A stretch of 5,368 bases of DNA from an uncultured Campylobacter sp. (GCF_938040115.1 NZ_CALHXD010000212.1:1-5368); one strand, 5' to 3'; positions 1 through 5,368 are shown, numbered from the stretch's first letter. Translations and numbers: made by a program. Notes: a model not told the origin generated them from the letters alone.

Positions 1-2
1 AT

Positions 3-62
3 CTGGACGACGAGAACCCGAGCGATGAGTTTTTGATCTGGGTAAATCGCGTCGCGGAGTGA
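3..62 (+). CDS. Possible C-terminal tail of an unidentified plus-strand gene (5' part outside window)
   Basis: One plus-strand frame is open from the left edge and ends at TGA (60-62). It encodes a tail of 19 residues, LDDENPSDEFLIWVNRVAE. The other two plus frames stop inside the first 40 bases. The residue mix is protein-like: an acidic stretch, then a short amphipathic end. A 19-codon open frame could still occur by chance, so the call rests mainly on composition and on the lack of any other gene here. If real, the gene converges with perR and stops about 210 bp from the perR stop codon. I do not recognise the family from so short a tail. Confidence 0.42.
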   Translation: MDDENPSDEFLIWVNRVAE

Positions 63-244
63 GGTTTAGTATAAATTTAAGTAGGCTAAGATGCGAAAGA
101 TCGCTGTTTTAGCGCCGCCGAAGCTCTTGCGAGTATAATTTATTCTTGATAAAAGCTCGCTTGCATGATCAAAAACAGCTGCAAATTTTATTAGCATAAG
201 CCCGAATTTAATTCGTTATAAAGCTATAAACGAGAGAAAATTTA
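63..244. other. Intergenic stretch between the left-edge tail and the perR hairpin
   Basis: No supported gene lies here. The longest plus-strand ATG frame starting within it is a 15-codon ORF at 91-138. A perfect TATAAT hexamer lies at 134-139 on the plus strand, but it lacks a convincing upstream element and there is no gene downstream on that strand. A small inverted repeat, TTATA (216-220) and TATAA (225-229), is noted separately. I see no tRNA-like fold and no strong terminator for the left-edge gene. Confidence 0.5.
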
Positions 245-263
245 GCTCGCCAAAAAAGCGAGC
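245..263 (-). terminator. Hairpin just after perR, probable intrinsic terminator
   Basis: GCTCGC (245-250) and GCGAGC (258-263) form a perfect 6-bp GC-rich stem with a 7-base loop. The hairpin starts only seven bases past the perR stop codon. On the minus strand it is followed by TAAATTTTCTCTC, which is T-rich but interrupted, so termination may be partial. On the plus strand the bases after the stem are CAAAAGCC, which does not suit a plus-strand terminator. The position and strand asymmetry support a perR terminator. Confidence 0.55.
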
Positions 264-270
264 CAAAAGC

Positions 271-681
271 CTAATGGCGGCAGTTTTTGCAGTCCTTTAC
301 AGTCACTAGTACATTCATCTTTTCGATGAAATTTCCAAGCTTTCTCTCCAAATTTTCCTTGTACTCGCTCAGCGCCTCGCAGAAATTATAGTCCTCGACG
401 TGCCCGCAACTCTCGCATACGACGTGGATGTGCGGGTAGCTAAAGATGTCGTAGCGCGCCTTTTGGTTTGGCATATTTACCTCGACGACGAGGCCTTCGT
501 CCTTTAGCATATTTAGGTTTTTATACACCGTTGCGAGCGATACGGACGGATTTTCGGCGCAGATCTCTTCATAAAGCTCATCGATCGTCGGGTGCGTGTG
601 GCGATCGAGGATCTTGAGCACGCTGAGGCGCTGCGGGGTGGCTTTGAGGCCGTGGTTTTTGAGAAGTTCCATATAGTTCAT
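271..681 (-). CDS. perR: PerR, Fur-family peroxide-responsive repressor
   Basis: This is a 136-residue metal-dependent repressor that, in this family, controls catalase, alkyl hydroperoxide reductase and related genes by metal-catalysed oxidation of its own histidines. Residues 1-70 form a winged helix with the recognition stretch SLATVYKNLNML (48-59). The regulatory-metal ligands are all visible by alignment to Bacillus PerR: H30 (in HPTIDELY), D78, H84, H86 and D97. Asp rather than Glu at position 97 favours PerR over Fur. The structural zinc site is complete: C89 and C92 (CESC), C131 and C134 (CKNC). The ATG at 681 is preceded by AGGA with a six-base gap; a second ATG, codon 4, is less well placed. 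The position after dxs matches C. jejuni perR. It probably has its own promoter in the 347-bp gap upstream. The stop is TAG, followed at once by a hairpin. Family membership is certain; PerR rather than Fur is very likely. Confidence 0.93.
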   Translation of the reverse strand: MNYMELLKNHGLKATPQRLSVLKILDRHTHPTIDELYEEICAENPSVSLATVYKNLNMLKDEGLVVEVNMPNQKARYDIFSYPHIHVVCESCGHVEDYNFCEALSEYKENLERKLGNFIEKMNVLVTVKDCKNCRH

Positions 682-687
682 CGTTTT

Positions 688-691
688 TCCT
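688..691 (-). promoter_or_regulatory. Ribosome binding site of perR
   Basis: The minus strand reads AGGAAAAACGATG. AGGA sits six bases before the ATG at 681. It supports this start over the in-frame ATG three codons later. Confidence 0.75.
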
Positions 692-705
692 GATATTTTT
701 AGCTA

Positions 706-739
706 AATATACAAAAATTTTATTTAAAACTTCTTTATA
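706..739 (-). promoter_or_regulatory. Candidate perR promoter region with two possible -10 boxes
   Basis: Two minus-strand -10 candidates lie shortly before perR. TATAAA (739-734) would give a leader of roughly 45 bases. TATATT (711-706), directly preceded by TTTTTG, resembles the T-rich upstream element of Campylobacter sigma-70 promoters and would give a very short leader that still contains the ribosome binding site. Neither has a clear TTGACA-type -35, as is usual in Campylobacter. The region is so AT-rich that chance matches are likely, so I cannot choose between the two. Confidence 0.4.
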
Positions 740-744
740 GTTGG

Positions 745-759
745 TAATATAAATTATTA
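745..759. promoter_or_regulatory. Candidate PerR/Fur-type operator upstream of perR
   Basis: The plus strand reads TAATATAAATTATTA, a 15-mer with perfect 5-bp outer arms (TAATA and TATTA). It matches 10 of the 14 defined positions of the Bacillus PerR box TTATAATNATTATAA. It overlaps the spacer and -35 zone of the TATAAA candidate promoter, where a repressor would block transcription. PerR autorepression has been reported in C. jejuni. The high AT content makes this suggestive only. Confidence 0.33.
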
Positions 760-930
760 TTTACTAAAATTTGTGTCAGTTTTTGCTTTAAATTTGCACT
801 TTTTATAAATTTTGACATGATGTTTGAAGTCAAATTTTGATTTTTGGGTTTGGTGCTTTCTGCTAAAATTTGATCTTTTATTTTAAGTAAATTTGCCTGC
901 GTCATTTAAAAGTAAAAGCGGAAAGACCGA

Positions 931-971
931 GCGTAAAAGGCTAATTTAGCTCAAATTTGAGCCTTTTACGC
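931..971. repeat. Perfect 12-bp inverted repeat with nested palindrome
   Basis: GCGTAAAAGGCT (931-942) and AGCCTTTTACGC (960-971) are exact reverse complements around a 17-base loop. Inside lies a second perfect palindrome, GCTCAAATTTGAGC (949-962), which shares bases 960-962 with the outer right arm, so the two folds compete. On the minus strand the outer hairpin is followed by TCGGTCTTTCC, not a run of T, so it is not a standard intrinsic terminator. It lies in the 3' region of the dxs transcript and could stabilise or process that RNA end. Confidence 0.7.
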
Positions 972-1002
972 ACGAATACTCTTGAGAAAACTCGTAAAAC
1001 TA

Positions 1003-1018
1003 AAGCGCGAAAACGCTT
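1003..1018 (-). terminator. Weak hairpin after dxs, possible terminator
   Basis: AAGCG (1003-1007) and CGCTT (1014-1018) form a 5-bp stem with a 6-base loop, starting ten bases past the dxs stop codon. On the minus strand it is followed by TAGTTTTACGAGTTTT, a broken T-rich stretch. The stem is short, so any termination would be inefficient. Confidence 0.3.
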
Positions 1019-1028
1019 CAGCTCAAAT

Positions 1029-2873
1029 TTAATCCTCTGTTTCGGTTAAAATTTTTTCGCAAATGCTTGCCGCATCGACACCAAGAGCTCTTTCGACATC
1101 AGCCGTAGTGCCGTGAGGGATAAAGGCGTCGTCAAACTCAAAGCTAACGATGCGCACGTCAAAAATCCATTGCTCCTGCAAAAACGCAGCTAAAATCTCG
1201 CCTACGCCGCCTTTTTTTACGGTATCTGAAAAGACGTACCAAATTTTATGCTTGATTGCGAGATATTGCAAAAGCTCGCAATCAAGAGGCTTGACAAATA
1301 CCAAATCAACAAGGCTCGGATCAAATTTACTATCCGTTTTTTCCAGTAAAATTTTGCGCGCGGCGTTTGCCTTGCCCACGCCATTACCGTAAGCGATAAA
1401 TGCCGCTTTGCCGCTGCCCTCGACCAAGATTTCGCCTTTACCGAGCTTTAGCTCTCGCGCCTCAAGCTCGCCCTGCGCCAGTGCAAAAGCTCCGCGCGGA
1501 TAACGAAAAGCGCAAGGCCCCTCGTGAGCGTAAGCGTAACGCATCGCGAGCCTAAAACTATCGGCGCAGCGAGGCGCAAAAATCGTCAAATTCGGGATCA
1601 AATTTAGATAACTAACGTCAAATGCGCCCTGATGCGTCTCGCCGTCCTCGCCGACTATGCCCGCGCGGTCCATCGCAAAGACAACGTTTAGGTTCATGAT
1701 TGCGCAGTCGTGCACGATCTGGTCAAATGCCCGCTGCAAAAAAGTCGAATAAATCGCAATAAATGGCTTAAAGCCTTCCTTTGCCATCGCTGCCATCGAG
1801 GCGACGGCGTGCTGCTCGGCGATCGCGACGTCCCAAAATCTATCCGGAAATCTCTCCATCAAAGCGTCTATGCCCGTGCCGGTAGGCATCGCGGCGGTCA
1901 CTCCGACGATATTTTTATGCTCGCTAGCTAGCTCGGTCAAATTTTCCGCAAAGAGCGCGGTGGCCGATTTGGCGGCTGATTTTTTGATAGCTTCGCCGCT
2001 TTGTAAATCAAACGGACTCACGCCGTGCCAGCTGGCTAGATGCCCCTCGGCCTTTTCGTAGCCCTTGCCCTTTAGCGTCTGGGCGTGCACGACGACGGGC
2101 TTTTTCATGCCTTTTGCGACGCTAAAAGCCTCGATAAGCGCCTTCACGTCATGGCCGTTTACGGGACCGATGTACTCAAGTCCCAGCTCCTCAAAAAACA
2201 TCCCGGGCGTAAAGATCCTGATACCCTCCTCCATCCTGCGCGCCATATACGCGGCGCCGTCTGGCATATAGCTCAAAAATCGCTCGACGCGGCTTTTAAA
2301 CTTCTGATACAGCGGCCCAGCCATCATCTGCGAGAGGTAGTTGCTAAAGGCGCCGATGGGCTTGCTGATGCTCATTTCGTTGTCGTTTAGGACGATGACG
2401 CATGGGTTTTTGATATCGCCGAGCTCATTTAGCGCCTCATACGCGATACCCGCGCTCATCGAGCCGTCGCCGATAAAGGCCACGGGTATACGATCCTCGC
2501 CTTTTAGCTTGATCGCCTTTGACGCGCCGACTGCAAGCGAGATAGAGGTGGAGCTGTGTCCGGCGATAAAGTAGTCGTATTTACTCTCGGAGGGCTTGGT
2601 GTAGCCGCTGATACCGCCAAATTTTCTAAGCGTGTCAAATTTATCCCAGCGTCCAGTGATTAGCTTGTGCGCGTAGCTTTGGTGGCTAACGTCAAATATA
2701 AACGGGTCTTTTGCTGCGTCGAAAACATAATGCATCGCGACGATAAGCTCGACTGCGCCGATGTTTGAGCTAAGATGCCCGCCGTTTGCGCTGACGGTTT
2801 GTAAAATTTTATCACGGAGCTTCCCGCAAAGCGCTTCGAGCTCCTGCACGTTCATAGATTTTACGTCTATCAT
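1029..2873 (-). CDS. dxs: 1-deoxy-D-xylulose-5-phosphate synthase
   Basis: This cytoplasmic thiamine-diphosphate enzyme condenses pyruvate with glyceraldehyde 3-phosphate to give DXP and CO2. It is the entry step of the MEP isoprenoid pathway and also feeds thiamine and pyridoxal synthesis in bacteria. The length of 614 residues is normal for Dxs. Motifs in order: GGHLSSN (H33), DVSHQSYAHK (H64), GHSSTSIS (105-112), the cofactor motif GDG (135-137) ending in LNDNEMSIS (162-170), WHGV (H283), IAEQHAV with catalytic E353, and DRAGIVGEDGETHQGAFD (402-419). A C-terminal transketolase-type domain follows from about 488. The usual Gly of DVGHQ is Ser63. The ATG overlaps the fliH stop codon by four bases (ATGA), and its AGGA lies only two bases upstream, so translation probably depends on coupling to fliH. 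The stop is TAA. Placement after fliH is the same in C. jejuni and H. pylori. The identification is secure. Confidence 0.97.
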   Translation of the reverse strand: MIDVKSMNVQELEALCGKLRDKILQTVSANGGHLSSNIGAVELIVAMHYVFDAAKDPFIFDVSHQSYAHKLITGRWDKFDTLRKFGGISGYTKPSESKYDYFIAGHSSTSISLAVGASKAIKLKGEDRIPVAFIGDGSMSAGIAYEALNELGDIKNPCVIVLNDNEMSISKPIGAFSNYLSQMMAGPLYQKFKSRVERFLSYMPDGAAYMARRMEEGIRIFTPGMFFEELGLEYIGPVNGHDVKALIEAFSVAKGMKKPVVVHAQTLKGKGYEKAEGHLASWHGVSPFDLQSGEAIKKSAAKSATALFAENLTELASEHKNIVGVTAAMPTGTGIDALMERFPDRFWDVAIAEQHAVASMAAMAKEGFKPFIAIYSTFLQRAFDQIVHDCAIMNLNVVFAMDRAGIVGEDGETHQGAFDVSYLNLIPNLTIFAPRCADSFRLAMRYAYAHEGPCAFRYPRGAFALAQGELEARELKLGKGEILVEGSGKAAFIAYGNGVGKANAARKILLEKTDSKFDPSLVDLVFVKPLDCELLQYLAIKHKIWYVFSDTVKKGGVGEILAAFLQEQWIFDVRIVSFEFDDAFIPHGTTADVERALGVDAASICEKILTETED

Positions 2874-2879
2874 TGTCCT
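2870..2879 (-). promoter_or_regulatory. fliH/dxs start-stop overlap with poorly spaced Shine-Dalgarno
   Basis: The minus strand reads AGGACAATGA. ATG opens dxs and the overlapping TGA closes fliH. AGGA is only two bases from the ATG, too close for efficient independent initiation, which points to termination-reinitiation by ribosomes finishing fliH. Confidence 0.6.
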
Positions 2880-3682
2880 ATTATCTTTTTGATTTTTTCT
2901 AGTCTGGCTTCGATCGTGCCCTCGAGGTTGCCCGCGTCGCTAAGCACGATCGCTCCGCCCGCGCTGATGGCTTCGTCGGCGGAGATTTTGACGTTTTGTC
3001 CGGAGAAATTTTCTTTGATAAACTCGTAATCTTTCGGATTTACTTTGACTTGCACCTCTTTGGCGTCTTTTATCTCGCTAAAAAGCTCTTTGCAGATGGC
3101 TGCAGCGATGTTTGCCGAATTTAGAGAAATCTCTTTTTTCACGACCTCTTTTGCGATCTCGATTGCGGTAGTCGGTAGCTGCGCTTCGCTGGATGCGATG
3201 AGGCTTTCAAATTTAGCCGCCTGCTCTTCAAGCTTATTTATAGACCCCAGGTATCTGCTCTCAAGCGCCTTTAGCTCTTCGTTAAATTTAGCCGCCGCCT
3301 CGTCTCTGCCCTGCTTTATGCCGTCTTCTTTAGCGCGCTGGATCTCGCTTTCTAGGCGTTTAGCGAATTCGTTTTCTTGATTTTCGATTTGCATTTGTAG
3401 CTTTATCATATTGCCGCTCATCTCGTCGGTACGCTTTAGCAGCTCCTCGATAAAGCTTGACTCAGGCTTAAAATGTAAGCCTTGCTCTTTTGCGTCGTTT
3501 AAATTTGAACTCTCTTGCTCGCCGTTTAAGGCTCGCTCGTTATGCTCGGTCGCGCGGCCGGATTCGCTTTCGTGGGCCGAGCGTGTATCCTCGCTTCTTT
3601 TTTCCTGACCTAAAATTTTAAACCGATAGTTTTCTACGAAGTGCTCTTTTGAGCGCTCATTTGTTATTACGCTACTTTTCAT
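2870..3682 (-). CDS. fliH: FliH, flagellar export ATPase regulator
   Basis: FliH binds the export ATPase FliI, holds it at the C-ring through FliN, and resembles the peripheral-stalk subunits of rotary ATPases. The protein has 270 residues. An aromatic-containing N-terminal peptide, HFVENYRFKILG (14-25), may be the FliN contact. Next is a polar Glu/Ser/Asn-rich linker (about 28-72) with no recognisable fold. A long predicted coiled coil (about 76-165) contains a single GxxxG unit, GIKQG (121-125). The C-terminal FliH/YscL/V-ATPase-E-like domain (about 170-270) ends in the conserved stretch KISADEAISAGGAIVL (232-247) and a helix EARLEKIKKI. There is no signal peptide or membrane segment. The start ATG overlaps the fliG stop as ATGA and lacks a good Shine-Dalgarno, implying translational coupling. 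The stop overlaps the dxs ATG in the same way. FliH diverges strongly in sequence, so the call rests on the C-terminal domain plus context. Confidence 0.92.
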   Translation of the reverse strand: MKSSVITNERSKEHFVENYRFKILGQEKRSEDTRSAHESESGRATEHNERALNGEQESSNLNDAKEQGLHFKPESSFIEELLKRTDEMSGNMIKLQMQIENQENEFAKRLESEIQRAKEDGIKQGRDEAAAKFNEELKALESRYLGSINKLEEQAAKFESLIASSEAQLPTTAIEIAKEVVKKEISLNSANIAAAICKELFSEIKDAKEVQVKVNPKDYEFIKENFSGQNVKISADEAISAGGAIVLSDAGNLEGTIEARLEKIKKIIGQ

Positions 3683-4710
3683 TCTATCATCTCATCGCTT
3701 TCGCCTATTTGGAACGCCCCGCTTTCGGCTAGGGCCTGAACCTGCTCTACTATGCGGCGCTGCGCCTCTTCGACGTCTTTTACGCGCACCGCTCCCAAAA
3801 ACTGCATCTCCTCTTTAAACGAATCGCTGGCGCGCTGAGACATACTGGAGAGAAATTTATCTCTCAATGCATCGCCGCTGCCTTTTAGCGCGATCATAAG
3901 GTCTTTTTTATCGACGTTTTTAAGTATTTCGCGGATAGCTGCTTGATTGAGGGTGTTAATATCCTCAAAGGTAAACATAAGCTCTTTGATCGTCGTAGCG
4001 AGCTTGTCGTCGACGTCCTCGATATATTCGATCGTAGCTTTGGATGCCTTTTGGCCGAGGCGGTTTAACACCTCCGCCACGGCCCTTGGTCCGCCGACTT
4101 CGACCTTGTAGGACGTGAGGCTCTCTAGTTTGCCTTCTAGCACCGTTGAAACGCGTTTGATTATAGACGGACTAATGTCGCCCAAATTTGCCATTCTCAC
4201 GACGACCTCGCTTCTAAGCTCGTTATTAAAAAACGAAAGCGTCTCGGCTGCGCTGGTTGAATCCATATGCGCCAAAATAAGCGCAATAGTCTGCGGATGT
4301 TCGTTAACAATAAAGTCTGCAAGCTGCTGAGGCTTGACCTTGGTAAGATAACCGAAGCTCTTTGTGTTTTCCATGCTTTTTGCGAGCTTGTCGAGTATCT
4401 TTTGCGCAGCTTCAGGACCAAAGGTGCGGTATAAAATTTCTTTCGCGTACTCTAAGCCGCCGCTTCTCATGTATTGATTTGACTGCATGAGAGCGTAAAA
4501 TTCTTCTAAAACCGCAGCAGCTACGCTTTTGTCGGTACTCTTTGCGGTAGCTATATAGCGCGAAATTTCGGTTATGACGTCAACCTCCATATGCGAAAAA
4601 AGCAGAGTCGTGACGTCCTCGCCCAGCTGAATAAGCAAAATAGCGATCTTTTCAGGCATAGAAAGATCGTCATACACCATCTTTTGCTGTTCGTTTAGCT
4701 TTGTTGCCAT
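3679..4710 (-). CDS. fliG: FliG, flagellar motor switch and torque protein
   Basis: FliG forms the top of the C-ring. Its N-terminal domain binds the FliF tail and its C-terminal domain takes torque from the stator. The length of 343 residues is normal. The N-terminal domain (about 15-115) contains LSMPEKIAILLIQLG. The middle domain carries the EHPQ motif (137-140, in EHPQTIALILAHM), which contacts FliM. A Gly-Gly hinge is at 206-207 and MFTFEDI at 245-251. Torque-helix residues align with E. coli FliG at an offset of +12: K276 (K264), R293 (R281), E300 and E301 (D288, D289) and R309 (R297). All charges are kept, with Asp replaced by Glu twice. The ATG overlaps the fliF stop by one base (TAATG), with AAGGA six bases upstream inside the last fliF codons. 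The stop overlaps fliH by four bases. The identification is secure. Confidence 0.97.
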   Translation of the reverse strand: MATKLNEQQKMVYDDLSMPEKIAILLIQLGEDVTTLLFSHMEVDVITEISRYIATAKSTDKSVAAAVLEEFYALMQSNQYMRSGGLEYAKEILYRTFGPEAAQKILDKLAKSMENTKSFGYLTKVKPQQLADFIVNEHPQTIALILAHMDSTSAAETLSFFNNELRSEVVVRMANLGDISPSIIKRVSTVLEGKLESLTSYKVEVGGPRAVAEVLNRLGQKASKATIEYIEDVDDKLATTIKELMFTFEDINTLNQAAIREILKNVDKKDLMIALKGSGDALRDKFLSSMSQRASDSFKEEMQFLGAVRVKDVEEAQRRIVEQVQALAESGAFQIGESDEMIE

Positions 4711-5368
4711 TAAAAGTCCTTACGGTTGCTAAAGTCAGAATCGTTTTTTATCATATCTTGAAGCAATACGGCTATCTCTTCGCTGCGATCTTGAACGACT
4801 AGTTTCATCTTTTCTAGTAATACGTCGTAGCGCAGGTCGTCCTCATTAAAATTATCTCCGATACCCAGCTGCTCCTCAACCTTTTTCCTAGCTGCTTGAA
4901 ATTTCTCCAGCGTATCTTCGCTATCCTCGAGCTGAACCTCGTTTTCGGATAGATCGATCTCTTCTTCTTTTACGTCCTCAAGCATTTTGGTCATAAACGG
5001 CGTAATGACTTTCTTGTAGAATACATATAGTAAGATCGCTACAAAAAGATACTTTAAGATAGGTAAAAACGGTACTACGTAAAGCTCGAAAAAGGACTGA
5101 ACTTTGCTAGCCGGCGTCTGTCCGTCTTGACGCTGGAACTCAAAGTTACTAACCGTGACCTCGTCGCCTCTGTTTTGATCAAAACCGATAGATTGGCGAA
5201 TAAGAGCGTCTATACGTGCTAGCTGCTCTTTATCAAGCGGTACGTAGGCTATTTCGCTAGTTGGATTTCCTTTTTCGTCTTTTTTATTTTCGTATTTTCC
5301 ATCCACGACGACAGCGGCGCTTAGGCGGTTTATCTTAGCAAACTGATCCTTGACGCGCTCGACTTTTT
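4710..5368 (-). CDS. fliF: FliF, flagellar MS-ring protein (C-terminal part; 5' end outside window)
   Basis: FliF is the inner-membrane ring on which the flagellar rotor and export gate assemble. The frame is open through the right edge, so only the last 218 codons are present; the GTG at 5306 is an internal valine, not a start. Residues upstream of it read KINRLSAAVVVDGKY, a conserved FliF ring-building stretch. GFDQNRGDEVTV (fragment 61-72) is also typical. One transmembrane helix follows at about 96-118 (ELYVVPFLPILKYLFVAILL region). A cytoplasmic tail with an acidic segment (about 131-151) comes next, then a C-terminal helix region (LVVQDRSEEIAVLLQDMIKND, fragment about 189-209), which should be the FliG-binding part. 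The stop TAA overlaps the fliG ATG by one base. The identification is secure. Confidence 0.96.
   Translation of the reverse strand, partial: KVERVKDQFAKINRLSAAVVVDGKYENKKDEKGNPTSEIAYVPLDKEQLARIDALIRQSIGFDQNRGDEVTVSNFEFQRQDGQTPASKVQSFFELYVVPFLPILKYLFVAILLYVFYKKVITPFMTKMLEDVKEEEIDLSENEVQLEDSEDTLEKFQAARKKVEEQLGIGDNFNEDDLRYDVLLEKMKLVVQDRSEEIAVLLQDMIKNDSDFSNRKDF
4717..4721 (-). promoter_or_regulatory. Ribosome binding site of fliG inside the fliF 3' end
   Basis: The minus strand reads AAGGACTTTTAATG. AAGGA lies six bases before the fliG ATG and is embedded in the last codons of fliF. It is the strongest Shine-Dalgarno in this operon, so fliG can initiate independently, unlike fliH and dxs. Confidence 0.75.

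Larger units (their letters stand above)
682..1028. other. 347-bp AT-rich intergenic region between dxs and perR
   Basis: No open frame of credible length is present on either strand. The part nearest perR (roughly 690-900) is extremely AT-rich and carries the candidate perR promoter and operator. The part nearest dxs holds a perfect 12-bp inverted repeat (931-971) and a weaker hairpin (1003-1018). A gap this long beside an operon with overlapping genes suggests perR is a separate transcription unit, though read-through from dxs is possible because no strong terminator is visible. Confidence 0.7.

Noticed and set aside
91..138. 15-codon plus-strand ORF (MRKIAVLAPPKLLRV)
   Set aside because: Very short, with only AGG as a possible ribosome binding site and no promoter or homology I recognise.
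134..139. Perfect TATAAT hexamer on the plus strand
   Set aside because: No convincing upstream element and only the antisense of perR downstream; such hexamers are common by chance in AT-rich spacers.
103..179. Possible structured RNA: GCTGTTTT (103-110) with AAAACAGC (172-179), inner GCGAG/CTCGC pair
   Set aside because: The 61-base span between arms and the low-complexity arms make chance pairing likely; no terminator or promoter frames it.
811..834. TTTGAC/GTCAAA inverted repeat, with distal TTGACT and TATAAA as a third perR promoter
   Set aside because: Arms are only 6 bp with a 12-base gap, and the spacing between TTGACT and TATAAA is 20 bases, too long for a normal promoter.
1150..2574. 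Several plus-strand open frames of 63-101 codons opposite dxs
   Set aside because: They lie entirely antisense to a well-conserved gene with complete catalytic motifs, overlap one another in different frames, lack ribosome binding sites, and have no recognisable domains.
3045..3608. Plus-strand open frames opposite fliH (111 and 65 codons)
   Set aside because: Their Ser/Leu/Ala-rich translations are what the antisense of a Glu/Lys/Ala-rich coiled coil gives; no initiation signals.
4115..4421. Plus-strand 71-codon frame and minus-strand 74-codon frame within fliG
   Set aside because: Both are out of frame with a conserved FliG sequence covering the EHPQ motif and have no independent support.
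5304..5306. GTG at 5306 as a start codon for a separate 198-residue protein
   Set aside because: The frame is open upstream to the window edge and encodes conserved FliF sequence (KINRLSAAVVVDGKY), so this is an internal valine.
1..5368. Mobile element, CRISPR array, prophage or defence system
   Set aside because: No transposase, integrase, terminal repeats, regularly spaced repeats, tRNA gene or phage-like gene is visible; the region is conserved core gene content.

Overview
This window looks like a chromosomal core region of a Campylobacter. The gene order read along the minus strand, fliF-fliG-fliH-dxs-perR, is the one I know from Campylobacter jejuni, and fliF-fliG-fliH-dxs also occurs in Helicobacter pylori. 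Base composition is mixed: the genes are fairly GC-rich and the spacers very AT-rich. That fits one of the higher-GC oral or human-associated campylobacters (showae, rectus or curvus type) better than C. jejuni, but the species is inference only.

Layout from right to left, in the direction of transcription. The window opens inside fliF, the flagellar MS-ring protein, of which only the C-terminal 218 codons are present. It is followed with no gaps by fliG (rotor switch), fliH (regulator of the export ATPase) and dxs (1-deoxy-D-xylulose-5-phosphate synthase, first step of the MEP isoprenoid pathway). The junctions are TAATG (fliF/fliG) and ATGA (fliG/fliH and fliH/dxs), so the four genes read as one tightly coupled operon whose promoter lies beyond the right edge.

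After dxs comes a 347-bp AT-rich gap (682-1028). It holds a perfect 12-bp inverted repeat with a competing inner palindrome, a weak hairpin near the dxs stop, and candidate promoter and operator elements for perR. Next is perR (271-681), a Fur-family peroxide-sensing repressor with all expected metal-binding residues, followed directly by a hairpin that may be its terminator. The last 270 bp on the left hold no complete gene. The first 62 bases look like the tail of a plus-strand gene converging on perR.

Functionally, three genes build the flagellar rotor base and export gate control, one supplies isoprenoid precursors, and one controls the peroxide response. I found no mobile element, CRISPR array, tRNA, rRNA or defence locus, and nothing that amounts to a new system. 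The points most worth checking are the perR control region, the dxs-perR inverted repeat, the coupling of dxs to flagellar translation, and a strong excess of the word CAAATTT/AAATTTG.
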